A stretch of 64,000 bases of DNA from Ammoniphilus sp. YIM 78166 (GTDB lineage: Bacteria > Bacillota > Bacilli > Aneurinibacillales > RAOX-1). Made by a program: the position numbers and the translations under genes. This document shows, one piece after another, positions 51,629-60,777 of the stretch; the first letter of the stretch is position 1; the number at the start of each line of letters is the position of its first letter. Location: the NCBI RefSeq assembly GCF_004522215.1, contig NZ_SDLR01000005.1, forward strand, positions 589,086 through 653,085. The letters are read 5' to 3'. The notes beneath the pieces were generated by a model, which saw only the letters and a program-made list of their open reading frames with translations, made no database searches and was not told the origin of the DNA.

Positions 51629-52333
51629 ATGATGACCACTTTTTTACCTAGTGATAAAACCGGAGATATCGTGACTCGTTTTCCCCAATCGAGCACTCTA
51701 TTTAAAAAGCATAGAATTGATTTTTGTTGCGGAGGTAATCGCCCCATTGGTGAGGTAGCTAAGGAGAAAGGGTTAGATGTGGAAGCATTTCTTAGCCAAG
51801 TCAATCATCTGTATCAGCAACAAGCGGACACTAAACAGTCCGACCAAGATTGGTCAAAGGCAAGTGAGCAGGAGATTATTAATACCATTGTCAATCGCTA
51901 CCATGCTTATCTAATGCAACACTTACCCGAGATTAGCCAATATGTAACGAAGGTGGCAAGAGTACACGGTTCCCAGCGCGAGGAGCTTGTTAAGCTCCAT
52001 GAGGTGTTCCACCAGTTTAAACTGGAGATGGAGCAGCATGCCTTAAAGGAAGAACAGCAAATCTTCCCCCTCATTCTTCAATACGTACAAAATCCGGCCC
52101 CCGAGCTTCTGCAGAATGTAAAAGACGGCATCCAGGAGCTCGAAAGCGAGCACGTAGGAGCGGGTAATCTGCTAGAGGTCATGCGTCAGCTTACGCATGA
52201 TTATGAGTTGCCGGCTGAAGCTTGCATGACGTATCAACTGACTTTTAAAAAGCTAATGGAGCTTGAAGAAGATACGTTTATGCACATCCATCTGGAGAAT
52301 AATATCCTTTTTCCTCGTATCCTTAACCAATAG
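51629..52333 (+). CDS. Iron-sulfur cluster repair di-iron protein (RIC/ScdA/YtfE)
   Basis: 234 aa. N-terminal ScdA domain with DFCCGGNRPIGEVA (Cys33-Cys34), then a hemerythrin-like di-iron bundle with His ligands in HAYLMQHLPEI, HEVFHQF, EQHALKEEQ and ESEHVGAGN, HIHLENN. Repairs iron-sulfur clusters damaged by NO or peroxide and releases iron. Preceded by the palindrome above. GATCGGAGG site. Fits the same stress theme as the neighbour peroxiredoxin and NfrA. Confidence 0.95.
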   Translation: MMTTFLPSDKTGDIVTRFPQSSTLFKKHRIDFCCGGNRPIGEVAKEKGLDVEAFLSQVNHLYQQQADTKQSDQDWSKASEQEIINTIVNRYHAYLMQHLPEISQYVTKVARVHGSQREELVKLHEVFHQFKLEMEQHALKEEQQIFPLILQYVQNPAPELLQNVKDGIQELESEHVGAGNLLEVMRQLTHDYELPAEACMTYQLTFKKLMELEEDTFMHIHLENNILFPRILNQ

Positions 52334-52370
52334 AAAAAAGCAGGGGAAGCAACCGCCTCCTCTGCTTTTT
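52334..52370. terminator. Bidirectional terminator after the RIC gene
   Basis: Stem AAAAAGCAG.../ ...CTGCTTTTT with imperfect inner pairs. Confidence 0.8.
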
Positions 52371-52373
52371 CCC

Positions 52374-52820
52374 TTATATACTATAAGCGAGCCACTCCGA
52401 CTTCTTGCCCCCCATCTTGTCATACAAGGCCTGGGCGGCTTTATTATCATGAGCAGTCTCCCACGACATGTAAGCATAGTCGTTTTCTCGAATATACCGG
52501 ATGCAATGCTCGAACAGCTTCTCCCCGACTTTCTTTCCCCTGGCGGGCTCCGCTACAAATAAGTCATTTAAGATCGCGGCTTTTTTCACAGACAAGGTGC
52601 TAAAGGAATTATATAGTGTGGCAAAACCAACTAGCTCCCCTTCGACCTCCGCTACAAACTGCAGTCCTGAGCCGGGCTGATCAAGCAAATGTAAAATCAA
52701 ACCTGTCAACGCTTCCTCCGAAGGCTGTTCTCTCTGATAAAAATTGACAATATAATCGTTCATTAAATCATATAAAGCAGGTACATCCTTGTTTTCAGCT
52801 TTTCGGATCACAATAGCCAT
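52374..52820 (-). CDS. GNAT-family N-acetyltransferase
   Basis: 148 aa from ATG 52820 (GGGAGTGGATTGAAA). Acetyl-CoA motif LNDLFVAEPARGKKVGEKL, then YAYMSWETAHDNKAAQALYDKMGG. Compact GNAT domain; substrate unknown. 17 bp downstream of nfrA, cotranscribed. Confidence 0.92.
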   Translation of the reverse strand: MAIVIRKAENKDVPALYDLMNDYIVNFYQREQPSEEALTGLILHLLDQPGSGLQFVAEVEGELVGFATLYNSFSTLSVKKAAILNDLFVAEPARGKKVGEKLFEHCIRYIRENDYAYMSWETAHDNKAAQALYDKMGGKKSEWLAYSI

Positions 52821-52837
52821 TTTCAATCCACTCCCAT

Positions 52838-53587
52838 TTACTTTCGGTTAAAACCTTGCTTTTCCACAAAGTCTTTCATGTACATTCTGCTTTTACCTTT
52901 GAGGGTAGACATAACAAGGTCCGACCAACGATCCTTGCGTTTTCCTGAGGTTCGGACATCATAATAGTGCTGCATCACTTCGTCATATTGATTGAGATAA
53001 GGCTTGACCTCTGCTTCAGCTGCTTTATAGCTATTTTCATGGTAAATGACTTCTTGCGGTAGTCTCGGCTTAAGGTCCGGCTGTTGGTCGGGAATTCCCA
53101 CCGCTAAGCCGAACAAAGGCAGGACGAGCTCAGGAATCTGGAGCACTTCTTGCACGCCCTGCAAGTTATTGCGGATTCCACCGATATAACAAACACCAAG
53201 CCCCATGGACTCAGCCGCAACGGTTGCGTTCTGGGCAGCAAGTGCAGCATCGATTACTGCCACCATGAACTTTTCTGTACTTTGTAGGGATTCCTCTATC
53301 TCAACCTCCGCCCATTCCCCAATCTGTTGATGACGATAGAGATCAGCACAGAACACAAAGAAATGGCCATTCTCTGCCACATAAGCTTGGTTTCCAGCTA
53401 GCTCAGCCAGTTTTTGTTTCTTCTCTTTATCCGTAACGCCGATAATCGTATAGGCTTGGACATGGCTTGATGTGGAAGCCGCTTGAGCGGAGGCGACAAT
53501 GGCTTGAATCTGTTCGGTAGATAGTCGCTCATCCTTGAACTTTCGAATCGAACGATGGTTACGTAGTAGATCAATAGTTGGGTTCAT
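52838..53587 (-). CDS. nfrA: NfrA-type NADPH flavin/nitroreductase
   Basis: 249 aa. FMN-binding LLRNHRSIRKFKDERLS at the N-terminus, AQAASTSSHVQAY, ESMGLGVCYIGGIRNN, and C-terminal QHYYDVRTSGKRKDRWSD are typical of NfrA. Reduces FMN, nitro compounds and disulfides at the cost of NADPH; induced by stress in Bacillus. Two-gene operon with the GNAT gene. Confidence 0.92.
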   Translation of the reverse strand: MNPTIDLLRNHRSIRKFKDERLSTEQIQAIVASAQAASTSSHVQAYTIIGVTDKEKKQKLAELAGNQAYVAENGHFFVFCADLYRHQQIGEWAEVEIEESLQSTEKFMVAVIDAALAAQNATVAAESMGLGVCYIGGIRNNLQGVQEVLQIPELVLPLFGLAVGIPDQQPDLKPRLPQEVIYHENSYKAAEAEVKPYLNQYDEVMQHYYDVRTSGKRKDRWSDLVMSTLKGKSRMYMKDFVEKQGFNRK

Positions 53588-53640
53588 GCTCTTCTCCTTT
53601 TGTTAAACTGCAATCAATCCCATTTAGTATAATTTATCCC

Positions 53641-53671
53641 ATAAAAAAAAGCGATGGCCGAAGCGATCGCT
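53641..53671 (-). terminator. Terminator of the SLH gene
   Basis: Stem AGCGAT / ATCGCT followed on the minus strand by eight T. Confidence 0.7.
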
Positions 53672-53676
53672 ATACG

Positions 53677-54309
53677 TTAGGAATGTTTTTGTATAAACTC
53701 TAATCCTCGGTAAAGCCACACCGCAGCGTCTTCTCGGGTAATCGGTTTATCCGGATAGAAGTTGCCGCTATCGTCTAATGCCGCCATTTTTGTGATCAAG
53801 AGTTTTTGAATCGTATCCATCTTAGAAGGATCAATCTTCTCCTCATCCCCGATTAGCATGAAGATCTCAATAAAAGCATATTCTCCTGTCTTCAGGACGG
53901 CCTTCATCAATAAATCAGCGAATTGCTCCCTGGTGATGACCTCGTCCGCACGAACCGCTTGATCTATGTCCAACCCATGGTGATGCGCCACAACAAATGC
54001 TGATGAATACCAAGCATCGTTCGGAATGGCGGTGTAATAATCACTCGCTAAAGGTTGCTTAATAAAACGGATATGATCCAGGTTCAGGTCAAAGCCCTTA
54101 ACTATTAACTGTACCGCCTGTGCGTAGGTTAAAGATTCTAGCGGTGCAAATACCTCATCACTATAGCCCTTAACAATCCCTCTTTCTTTTAAAGACACGA
54201 TCTCCTGCTTTACTTGACTTTCTTGTAAATCGGAAAAAGCCCACACGGACGGTTGAGCAGGTACTAACAGGGCCAGCGTGAGTGCGATCCATCCTACATG
54301 TTTTTTCAT
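53677..54309 (-). CDS. Secreted S-layer-homology (SLH) protein
   Basis: 210 aa: signal peptide (MKKHVGWIALTLALLVPAQP), then three SLH-like repeats (FSDLQES...IVKGYSDEVFAPLESLTYAQAVQLIV; IPNDAWYSSAFVVAHHHGLD; KPITREDAAVWLYR). No catalytic domain, so it consists of wall-binding repeats only. SLH domains bind pyruvylated secondary wall polymers; suggests an S-layer-type envelope. Confidence 0.88.
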   Translation of the reverse strand: MKKHVGWIALTLALLVPAQPSVWAFSDLQESQVKQEIVSLKERGIVKGYSDEVFAPLESLTYAQAVQLIVKGFDLNLDHIRFIKQPLASDYYTAIPNDAWYSSAFVVAHHHGLDIDQAVRADEVITREQFADLLMKAVLKTGEYAFIEIFMLIGDEEKIDPSKMDTIQKLLITKMAALDDSGNFYPDKPITREDAAVWLYRGLEFIQKHS

Positions 54310-54435
54310 ATATCTCCCCTACCTTTCATCCCCTTTACCTTCTTGACGTAACAGGAACAAGTTAGGTTGCAGGTATATGTTGCGCTCCTTATCACTAAGC
54401 TGTAGAGAGGGAAACGATAGGGAGGTGACACAAGC

Positions 54436-55125
54436 TTGGGTAAATTTTTTCTTTTTTCCTTCTTATGGTGGATCACAGGCAATCCCTTTCTGGCTATCCT
54501 CTTGCTTCTCATTCTATTCTACTTCTTAGATAGAAGGTTTATTGGCTTATCGCCTAGCATCACGAAGCCCCTCCGGCAGATGAGAAGAATCTCGAAGTTG
54601 CAGCAAGAGCTTCGCCTAAATCCGCATCATACGAGTAACAAGCTAGAGCTGGCCCGTCTTTATATGGAAAAAGGACAGTATCAAAAGGCATTACCTTATC
54701 TGCAGGAGGTCCAAGCCGTTATCGAAGATTCAGCAGAAATTGATTATGAGCTAGGGCTTTGTCTGGTCAAAACCGAGAGGATCAAGGAGGGAGAGGCTCT
54801 AATCCTTAAGGCTTTAGAAAGGAATCCTCTAGTCAAGTATGGAGAACCTTATCTAGAATTAGGAGAAATCTATAGCCCTATCGACATAGAAAAAGCCCTT
54901 TCCTACCTTCAAAAGATTCAGGAGATCCATTCTTCCTCAGCCGAGACCTACTATCGTTTAGGAACACTCTACACGCGTTTAGGCCAGAGGGCCGAAGCCG
55001 CGAAAGCCTTTAACGAGGCGCTGGAAATCTATAAAAGCCTGCCCAAATATATGCGTAAAAAGCAAAGAAAGTGGGCGATCCTCAGTCGCATAAAAAAAGC
55101 TTCTATCGAAGCATTTTCAGTGTAG
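54436..55125 (+). CDS. Membrane-anchored tetratricopeptide-repeat protein
   Basis: 229 aa from TTG 54436 with GGGAGGTGACACAAGC. N-terminal hydrophobic hairpin (FFLFSFLWWITGNPFLAILLL) then TPR-like repeats from ~55: NKLELARLYMEKGQYQKALPYL, IDYELGLCLVKTERIKEGEAL, AETYYRLGTLYTRLGQRAEA. Probably cytoplasmic scaffold at the membrane; partner unknown. Confidence 0.82.
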   Translation: MGKFFLFSFLWWITGNPFLAILLLLILFYFLDRRFIGLSPSITKPLRQMRRISKLQQELRLNPHHTSNKLELARLYMEKGQYQKALPYLQEVQAVIEDSAEIDYELGLCLVKTERIKEGEALILKALERNPLVKYGEPYLELGEIYSPIDIEKALSYLQKIQEIHSSSAETYYRLGTLYTRLGQRAEAAKAFNEALEIYKSLPKYMRKKQRKWAILSRIKKASIEAFSV

Positions 55126-55157
55126 CAGACCGCCTTAAAAGGAAGCTTTTTATGCCG

Positions 55158-55208
55158 ATAGGAAATTATGTTTACTTTAACAATTTAAAGTAACATATTA
55201 TTTCCTAT
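55158..55208. repeat. AT-rich imperfect inverted repeat (51 bp)
   Basis: ATAGGAAATTATGTTTACTTT on the left pairs with AAAGTAACATATTATTTCCTA on the right around a short centre; small bulges only. It lies between convergent genes, upstream of a normal terminator. Could be a relic of a miniature element. Confidence 0.6.
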
Positions 55209-55211
55209 GCG

Positions 55212-55246
55212 GTAAAAAAAAGCAGGAGTGGATGAGCTCCTGCTTA
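55212..55246 (-). terminator. Terminator of the 55244-55661 pair
   Basis: Stem AAGCAGGAG / CTCCTGCTT followed on the minus strand by TTTTTTT. Confidence 0.85.
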
Positions 55247-55405
55247 CTTTTTCTTTTCGAGCTGTTCAAGGAAGGTTTCCAGGGAGGCATCTAGCTGCTT
55301 TTCCCGGAAGCGGTCCTCGTTCACGTCAGAATCAACCTCAAGCTCTTGCTCCAAGATCCCGTAAACATCATCTGGGTTGAAAGGGGCTTTTTTAGTTTCC
55401 TTCAT
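55244..55405 (-). CDS. Small 53-aa protein, unknown
   Basis: ATG 55405 preceded by GGAGTAAGCC; stop overlaps the terminator. Product MKETKKAPFNPDDVYGILEQ then an acidic helix ending FLEQLEKKK. It starts only 4 bp after the upstream gene ends, so a two-gene operon. Function unknown. Confidence 0.65.
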   Translation of the reverse strand: MKETKKAPFNPDDVYGILEQELEVDSDVNEDRFREKQLDASLETFLEQLEKKK

Positions 55406-55409
55406 TGGC

Positions 55410-55661
55410 TTACTCCAACTCATTCGGCAGTGATATAATCGTTAGCTTTTCTTTAATATCATGATCGATAAGAACCTGTACTCCTTCTTTCCACTCATAG
55501 CGACCTGTATAGCTCTCGCCTGGATTGTCCTTTTGGTTCAAGACGTTAAAGTCACCGAAGTCCCCTTCCGTAAAGCGCTGAATGAAAGGATCAAGCTCGC
55601 CAAACGTCATGTGGTCTGTAATGCCTTGCGTGATGGTTACATCGCCAAGTCGTATCCTCAT
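55410..55661 (-). CDS. Hypothetical 83-aa protein
   Basis: ATG 55661 chosen: AAAAGGAGGTTTTTACC just upstream; the frame to 55697 lacks a site. Starts MRIRLGDVTITQGITDHMTF and is beta-rich with an acidic C-terminus. Pairs with the 53-aa gene. No family recognised. Confidence 0.65.
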   Translation of the reverse strand: MRIRLGDVTITQGITDHMTFGELDPFIQRFTEGDFGDFNVLNQKDNPGESYTGRYEWKEGVQVLIDHDIKEKLTIISLPNELE

Positions 55662-55717
55662 GGTAAAAACCTCCTTTTTACATCCTACACCTTTCATTTT
55701 CTCCTACTCCACAAGCA

Positions 55718-56671
55718 TCATGCAGCATCGGTTAGTTTCTGCTCATTGCGAGCCACTAGATGACCTGCTAAAGAAGCTAAGATCTGCTGAAATACCATAG
55801 CCAAGATAATTGGCGCGGCTACTGCACCCGGGAAATAAGAAACCGCAATTACGGCACCTGCACTGACATTTCTCATCCCCCCGCAGAATACGAGAACTAT
55901 CACATTTTCTCGGTCCCATTTCAATTGCTTGGCAATGAGCCAGCTAACAAAATAGCCGGAGGCGGCAATGAAAAATACCATACCTGCCATCGTGGCGAGC
56001 CTGCCATCCAGTTGAGTCAGATAAGGAGCGACTGTGGCACTATTAATCGTAACCACCACACCAAGGCCAATCTTGGAAAAAGGAGATAAACGAGGACTCC
56101 AGGAACGGTGAAGCCTTCCTTTTGACACCTGATTAAAGAGCATTCCTAAGAGAGAAGGAATCACGATCATCCCGAGCAACCCCATGACCATCGCGCTCAT
56201 GTCAATTTGAACCATGGATCCGGCGAAAAGGGACAGACTATAAGGAACTATAAAAGGAGATAGCAAGGTATCAATGATAATAATAGAAAGCCCTAAAGCG
56301 ATGTTTCCTTTATAAATCACTACCCAGATCATGCTGGTAATCCCTGTTGGAATGACCATTCCTAAAATTAATCCCGTAATGGTCAGTGCATCGCCGCTAA
56401 ATACCAGGTGTCCAAAGGACCAAGCCCATAAGGGCATTAGAAAATGCAAAACAAAAAGGGCAACCAAAATCGGGAAGGGGTGGGATATCACCCGCCCCAA
56501 GCTTTTGAAATCAGCACTCAAACTGCCGGCAAAGGTCATAAAAGCAAAAATAAAAGGGACTAAGAAAGCTAAACCCATGATTTTCTCCCCTAGCCAAACT
56601 CCCACGAGAACACTGACAGGAGTGATCAGAGGCATACTCTTCTCTAGTGCTCGATTGACTTTACTTAACAT
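55718..56671 (-). CDS. BASS-family sodium-dependent transporter
   Basis: 317 aa with about ten membrane segments. PTGITSMIWVVIYKGNIALGLSI and CGGMRNVSAGAVIAVSYFPG match the bile acid:sodium symporter superfamily (YocS/PanS-like), which moves organic anions such as ketopantoate or pyruvate. Substrate not predictable from sequence. Confidence 0.88.
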   Translation of the reverse strand: MLSKVNRALEKSMPLITPVSVLVGVWLGEKIMGLAFLVPFIFAFMTFAGSLSADFKSLGRVISHPFPILVALFVLHFLMPLWAWSFGHLVFSGDALTITGLILGMVIPTGITSMIWVVIYKGNIALGLSIIIIDTLLSPFIVPYSLSLFAGSMVQIDMSAMVMGLLGMIVIPSLLGMLFNQVSKGRLHRSWSPRLSPFSKIGLGVVVTINSATVAPYLTQLDGRLATMAGMVFFIAASGYFVSWLIAKQLKWDRENVIVLVFCGGMRNVSAGAVIAVSYFPGAVAAPIILAMVFQQILASLAGHLVARNEQKLTDAA

Positions 56672-56711
56672 CTCTTCTCCACTCCAATAAGTCTTCTCTC
56701 TTCTCTATAAA

Positions 56712-57272
56712 TTAGCTTAATACTGCTTGAATCTTTTTCCGCTTCGCCTCAAACTTCTCATCGGAAAGCACAGGCTTAGCTTCTTGCGTATCAATCTCTT
56801 GCAAAAGCTCATGCCAAGACTTACAACCAAGGTAAGCCTCCTCAATCGGCAACGTAACCGGCTTTTTCAATTTAAAGATGCGTAGGACTAATACATGAAG
56901 CGGCTGTGTCTTCTTCCAGTTTAATCGCTCTTCGGCAACGGTATCCACCCAGATGTGATAGGGAGATAAGGTACGTACCTTTTCTTCATCAAAGACTTCG
57001 ATATCTTCCACCACCTCGGCGACGATTCGAATTTGAACCGTGGAGTTCCTCGAATCCCACTGGTTCAGGGAATCAAAGAAGTCCGGCTCATATTGAGGTT
57101 TAACGAGTTCTACCTTTTGATGTTCAAAGGTGGGGTATAACAGGAATCGCTGATCTACCAACTCAAACTGCTTGGTTTCCTCATGAATGCCACCCTTGCG
57201 AAGCAGGATAATCTGCTGACCCTCTTCCAAAGCTTTTACGGCAACTCCCCACTCTTTTAACGCTAATTTCAT
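56712..57272 (-). CDS. DUF1802-family protein
   Basis: 186 aa from ATG 57272 (GGAGGAAACCAAA). LALKEWGVAVKALEEGQQIIL and RKGGIHEE define DUF1802, a family of unknown function. Placed 25 bp downstream of the AddA-like gene on the same strand and probably cotranscribed. Confidence 0.82.
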   Translation of the reverse strand: MKLALKEWGVAVKALEEGQQIILLRKGGIHEETKQFELVDQRFLLYPTFEHQKVELVKPQYEPDFFDSLNQWDSRNSTVQIRIVAEVVEDIEVFDEEKVRTLSPYHIWVDTVAEERLNWKKTQPLHVLVLRIFKLKKPVTLPIEEAYLGCKSWHELLQEIDTQEAKPVLSDEKFEAKRKKIQAVLS

Positions 57273-57297
57273 TTTGGTTTCCTCCATGTTTTGTTTT

Positions 57298-60200
57298 TTA
57301 TTTTACTACATATTCTGCTCGATTGGCTCTTCTCCTCTTTAAATCCGCCATCATCACGACAGCCTGACGAACATCCTGTTCAAAACTAGCTTCATGCGGA
57401 ACGTCCACTAGCCCATCCACCCCATCGCGGAGAAAGAGTAGAGACATGCCAGCTACCTCAACCTGCCTGATTTGCTCATAGGCTAGCTTGTAAAGGTAAA
57501 GCTGTGGCTTATACTTTTCAATCAGATCTTCTCTTTGTTGGGTTCGGTTGGTTTTTAGATCGATTACGCAGATTCCGCGTTCCGTTCGAACCACCTTATC
57601 AATGGTGCCTAATAAGTGAATCCCTTCGACTTCGCAGGTAAAGCTCCACTCATTTTCCATCGGCGTCCCTAACAGCTCGGGATCGATTCCTTGGTAAGAA
57701 CGGACGAGCTTCTCGAGTTCCCGTTCATATAGCTTCAGATTTTCTTGATCTTCCAGACGGCTCAGTGCTTCTTTGAAGGCGAGTCTTTTGGGCCAGCCCT
57801 GGTCTAAGCACTCACAAATGCGATGCACAAGTCCTCCTAATTGAGAGGCATCGATCCCGAAGTAAGGCGTGTTTGGCGTGGAATCCTGTTCTTGCAGCCA
57901 CTCTGGATTCATCTTCAAGACGTGCTTCTGATAATATAACTGGGGATCGTTCATAAAGTCCATCACTTCACTCACGGAAAAAACGATCGGTGGCTCTGGC
58001 TCAAGGGATAAGGTTGGCCCCTCATAGATCTCTTCTACCATCTTGGCTTTATGTGAATGGACTTCATTTTCCCGAACCAAGATGCGCTCCCCTAGCGATT
58101 CCGATTGAGATAAGGCTGTTTGCAGCATCTGGTACCATGTTTTATCCGCTTCTTCCGGCTTGTCTTTTTCTTTATGAATAGAAGATAAAACTAAATAATC
58201 GCGGGCTCTCGTGGTGGCTACATAAAACAATCGCTTCGACTCTTCTAACGCTTGATCCCGAGCCTGCTTACTCCATGCCTCAAACAAAGGAGTAGAAAAT
58301 TCTTCTTCAATGTGAGGCTCTTGTTCTTTTTCCTTTTTATACTTGACTGCCAGGCCAAACTCCTTGTGGAATCGAATGCTTCCGCGGTCGGATTGAATGC
58401 TGCGACTAAGATTGGGCAAGAACACGATGGGAAACTCCAGCCCTTTTGACGCATGAACCGTCATAATATGGACGGCATCCCCCTCATCCAGCTCCACATC
58501 GGCCTCTCCCTCTTTTTCTGACAAAGCAATAACCCGGTCCGTCTCGGTTAGCATCTGGTCAAAGGAATAGAGCTTCAAGTCAGCTAAGATCCCAATGAGC
58601 TTCTCTACATTTCGAATGCGCTGCAAGCCGTTGGACTGCAAGTAACAGCTGTAACGAAAGCCGCTCTGTTCAAAAAGCTGGAATAGCGCTTCTTTAGTAT
58701 CCGTTTGGGGAAAATAAGGCACCCACTGCTCATAGAAGCGATAAAAACGCTCGAGCTTTTCTCTTAAGTGCTCTTCTATGCCAGCATCATGGAAATGACC
58801 TTCATATAGAAAAGAAGAAACCGGGACGCCTTTTGACCATTTTTTAATCTCAAGAAAATCATTCATGCAGAGACCAAATAAGGGTCCTCTAAGTAAGGCA
58901 TGGATGTAGAGGGATTCCCACGGGCGGCTCATCCAACGTAATAAGCTTAGAAAATCAAGGACTTCTTGCTTTTCATAGAAGCCAATTCCCCCGTAGACCA
59001 CGTACGGGATGTTACGATCCTGTAGCGCCATCTCCAGCTGAGTCAAGGGAGTTCGGCTCGGAATTAAGATGGCCATGTCCTTCCATTTCGGCGCAGTCCA
59101 ACTGCCCTGAACCTGAACCTCTGGCGTTTGATTCTCCACCATGTCTACCATTCGGGAAACGAGCATTTGATACTCGTCCACTTGATCCGATTCCTGATCC
59201 AATCTCCCCTTCAGTAATTCCACACGTACTTCTTGTTCTCGCTCCGAGCAACGGGCAGCAATTAAAGGAGAATAAGGAATGCGATAGGACGAGTCACTTT
59301 CCTGTTCCCCCAGGATCGAGGCGAAGGCAAGATTGACAAAATCAATAATCCCTTTACACGTACGGTAATTGTTCGGCATATCGATAAAGGCTGGACCGGT
59401 TGACCTCGCTTTTGCTTGGGCAGCATACACTTTCATCAAACTCACATCGCCGCCTCGAAAACGATAGATGGCTTGCTTGCCATCCCCTACAATAAAGCGA
59501 AAATCGGGCTGAATGCGCCCAAGCATGCTCATTTGCAACCTATTGGTATCCTGAAATTCATCGATCATGAAATGCTTGTATTTTCTCCTGCATTCCTGTG
59601 CCACGCTGTTTTTTCCCAGTGCCCCCACGGCCTTTCGCTGTAGATCCGCGAAGTCCATAGCAGCCTGGTTTCTCTTGGCCTTATCGTACCGGTCATGAAA
59701 ACTTTTCATCATACGGCCAAAAAGCTCCACGATCAACTCCAATTCGCGCAGTGTTTCAACTGCTCGAACGGGATGGCTCTTCCAAAACTCCCTCACAGGC
59801 GACCAAACCTCTTTTAAGAAGCCGTAGAGCGCTGGTGCGGACTTTTTCCAAGCTCCTGCCAGAGTAGGCATCACCTGCGTGACCCTTGCAAATTGCCCTT
59901 CGACATCGTGGTTTCTGTTGAAGCCTGTGTTCTCTAGAACTCCAAGAATATTTTCAATATGACCGGTAGCACTGCTGGCTTTCTTTTGACTTAGCTCTCC
60001 TAACAACTGCTGAAGGGGAGAAATATAGTCTTGAGCCTTCTGATAGAATTCATCAAGACACCTCTGCTTTTGCAAAATTTCTTGCTCCACGGCCCGCTTC
60101 ACCATGACTTCGGCATTAAAAAGATCAAGCAGATCGACCTCGTCCTCTAGCTCCTGAAGCTGTCCATAGACTTCCTTAACGGTCGCTTTTAACGTATGCT

Positions 60201-60777
60201 CATTAAAAAAGCGATATAAGGGGGACCATTCCTGATAGTTCGCTTGCTCTTCGAATAAAGAGTCAAGGATATCCGCTTGCAACAATCTCGCTTGCACTTC
60301 ATCCAGTACGGAAAAGGAAGGAAGAACTCCCGCTTCAAAAGAGTAGTCTTGCATGATCTTCTGGCAAAAACTATGAAACGTCGTGATGGCGGCACTGCCA
60401 AGGGCCTCGATTTGCTCATCCCAAAATTGCTCGGCTACTTTCAGGGACGGACCCGCATATAATTTGGCGGCTTCTTTCTTCTTTGCCAACAGGTTCTTGC
60501 GGATCCTATCCCGCATTTCACGAGCCGCTTTTTTAGTAAAGGTGATGGCCACAATTTCTTCAACCTGTGCGGAAATCGGCGAAGGCTCATGAGCCATGAG
60601 CTCGGCCAACCGCTGCTCACAGAGATACACATAACGCTCCGTAAGCACTCTTGTTTTCCCCGAACCAGCTCCAGCTGAAATGACGACCAGTTCTTCTTCG
60701 CTCAGAATCGCTGATACTTGCTCTGGATTGAACCCTTCCGCCTCAAGCCGCCCCCGCTTCTCGAAAGCAAAACTCAT
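57298..60777 (-). CDS. AddA-like UvrD-family helicase/nuclease
   Basis: 1159 aa from ATG 60777, which overlaps the upstream stop (ATGA). Superfamily 1 motifs: I SAGAGSGKTRVL (~35), Ia AITFTKKAAREM, II MIDEFQDTN, III VGDGKQAIYRFRGGD, V MTVHASKGLEFPIVFLPN, VI YVATTRARDYLVL. C-terminal RecB-type nuclease with GTIDKVVRTERGICVIDLKTN. Forms a RecBCD-like end-resection enzyme with the next protein. Shorter than B. subtilis AddA (~1230 aa). Confidence 0.92.
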   Translation of the reverse strand: MSFAFEKRGRLEAEGFNPEQVSAILSEEELVVISAGAGSGKTRVLTERYVYLCEQRLAELMAHEPSPISAQVEEIVAITFTKKAAREMRDRIRKNLLAKKKEAAKLYAGPSLKVAEQFWDEQIEALGSAAITTFHSFCQKIMQDYSFEAGVLPSFSVLDEVQARLLQADILDSLFEEQANYQEWSPLYRFFNEHTLKATVKEVYGQLQELEDEVDLLDLFNAEVMVKRAVEQEILQKQRCLDEFYQKAQDYISPLQQLLGELSQKKASSATGHIENILGVLENTGFNRNHDVEGQFARVTQVMPTLAGAWKKSAPALYGFLKEVWSPVREFWKSHPVRAVETLRELELIVELFGRMMKSFHDRYDKAKRNQAAMDFADLQRKAVGALGKNSVAQECRRKYKHFMIDEFQDTNRLQMSMLGRIQPDFRFIVGDGKQAIYRFRGGDVSLMKVYAAQAKARSTGPAFIDMPNNYRTCKGIIDFVNLAFASILGEQESDSSYRIPYSPLIAARCSEREQEVRVELLKGRLDQESDQVDEYQMLVSRMVDMVENQTPEVQVQGSWTAPKWKDMAILIPSRTPLTQLEMALQDRNIPYVVYGGIGFYEKQEVLDFLSLLRWMSRPWESLYIHALLRGPLFGLCMNDFLEIKKWSKGVPVSSFLYEGHFHDAGIEEHLREKLERFYRFYEQWVPYFPQTDTKEALFQLFEQSGFRYSCYLQSNGLQRIRNVEKLIGILADLKLYSFDQMLTETDRVIALSEKEGEADVELDEGDAVHIMTVHASKGLEFPIVFLPNLSRSIQSDRGSIRFHKEFGLAVKYKKEKEQEPHIEEEFSTPLFEAWSKQARDQALEESKRLFYVATTRARDYLVLSSIHKEKDKPEEADKTWYQMLQTALSQSESLGERILVRENEVHSHKAKMVEEIYEGPTLSLEPEPPIVFSVSEVMDFMNDPQLYYQKHVLKMNPEWLQEQDSTPNTPYFGIDASQLGGLVHRICECLDQGWPKRLAFKEALSRLEDQENLKLYERELEKLVRSYQGIDPELLGTPMENEWSFTCEVEGIHLLGTIDKVVRTERGICVIDLKTNRTQQREDLIEKYKPQLYLYKLAYEQIRQVEVAGMSLLFLRDGVDGLVDVPHEASFEQDVRQAVVMMADLKRRRANRAEYVVK

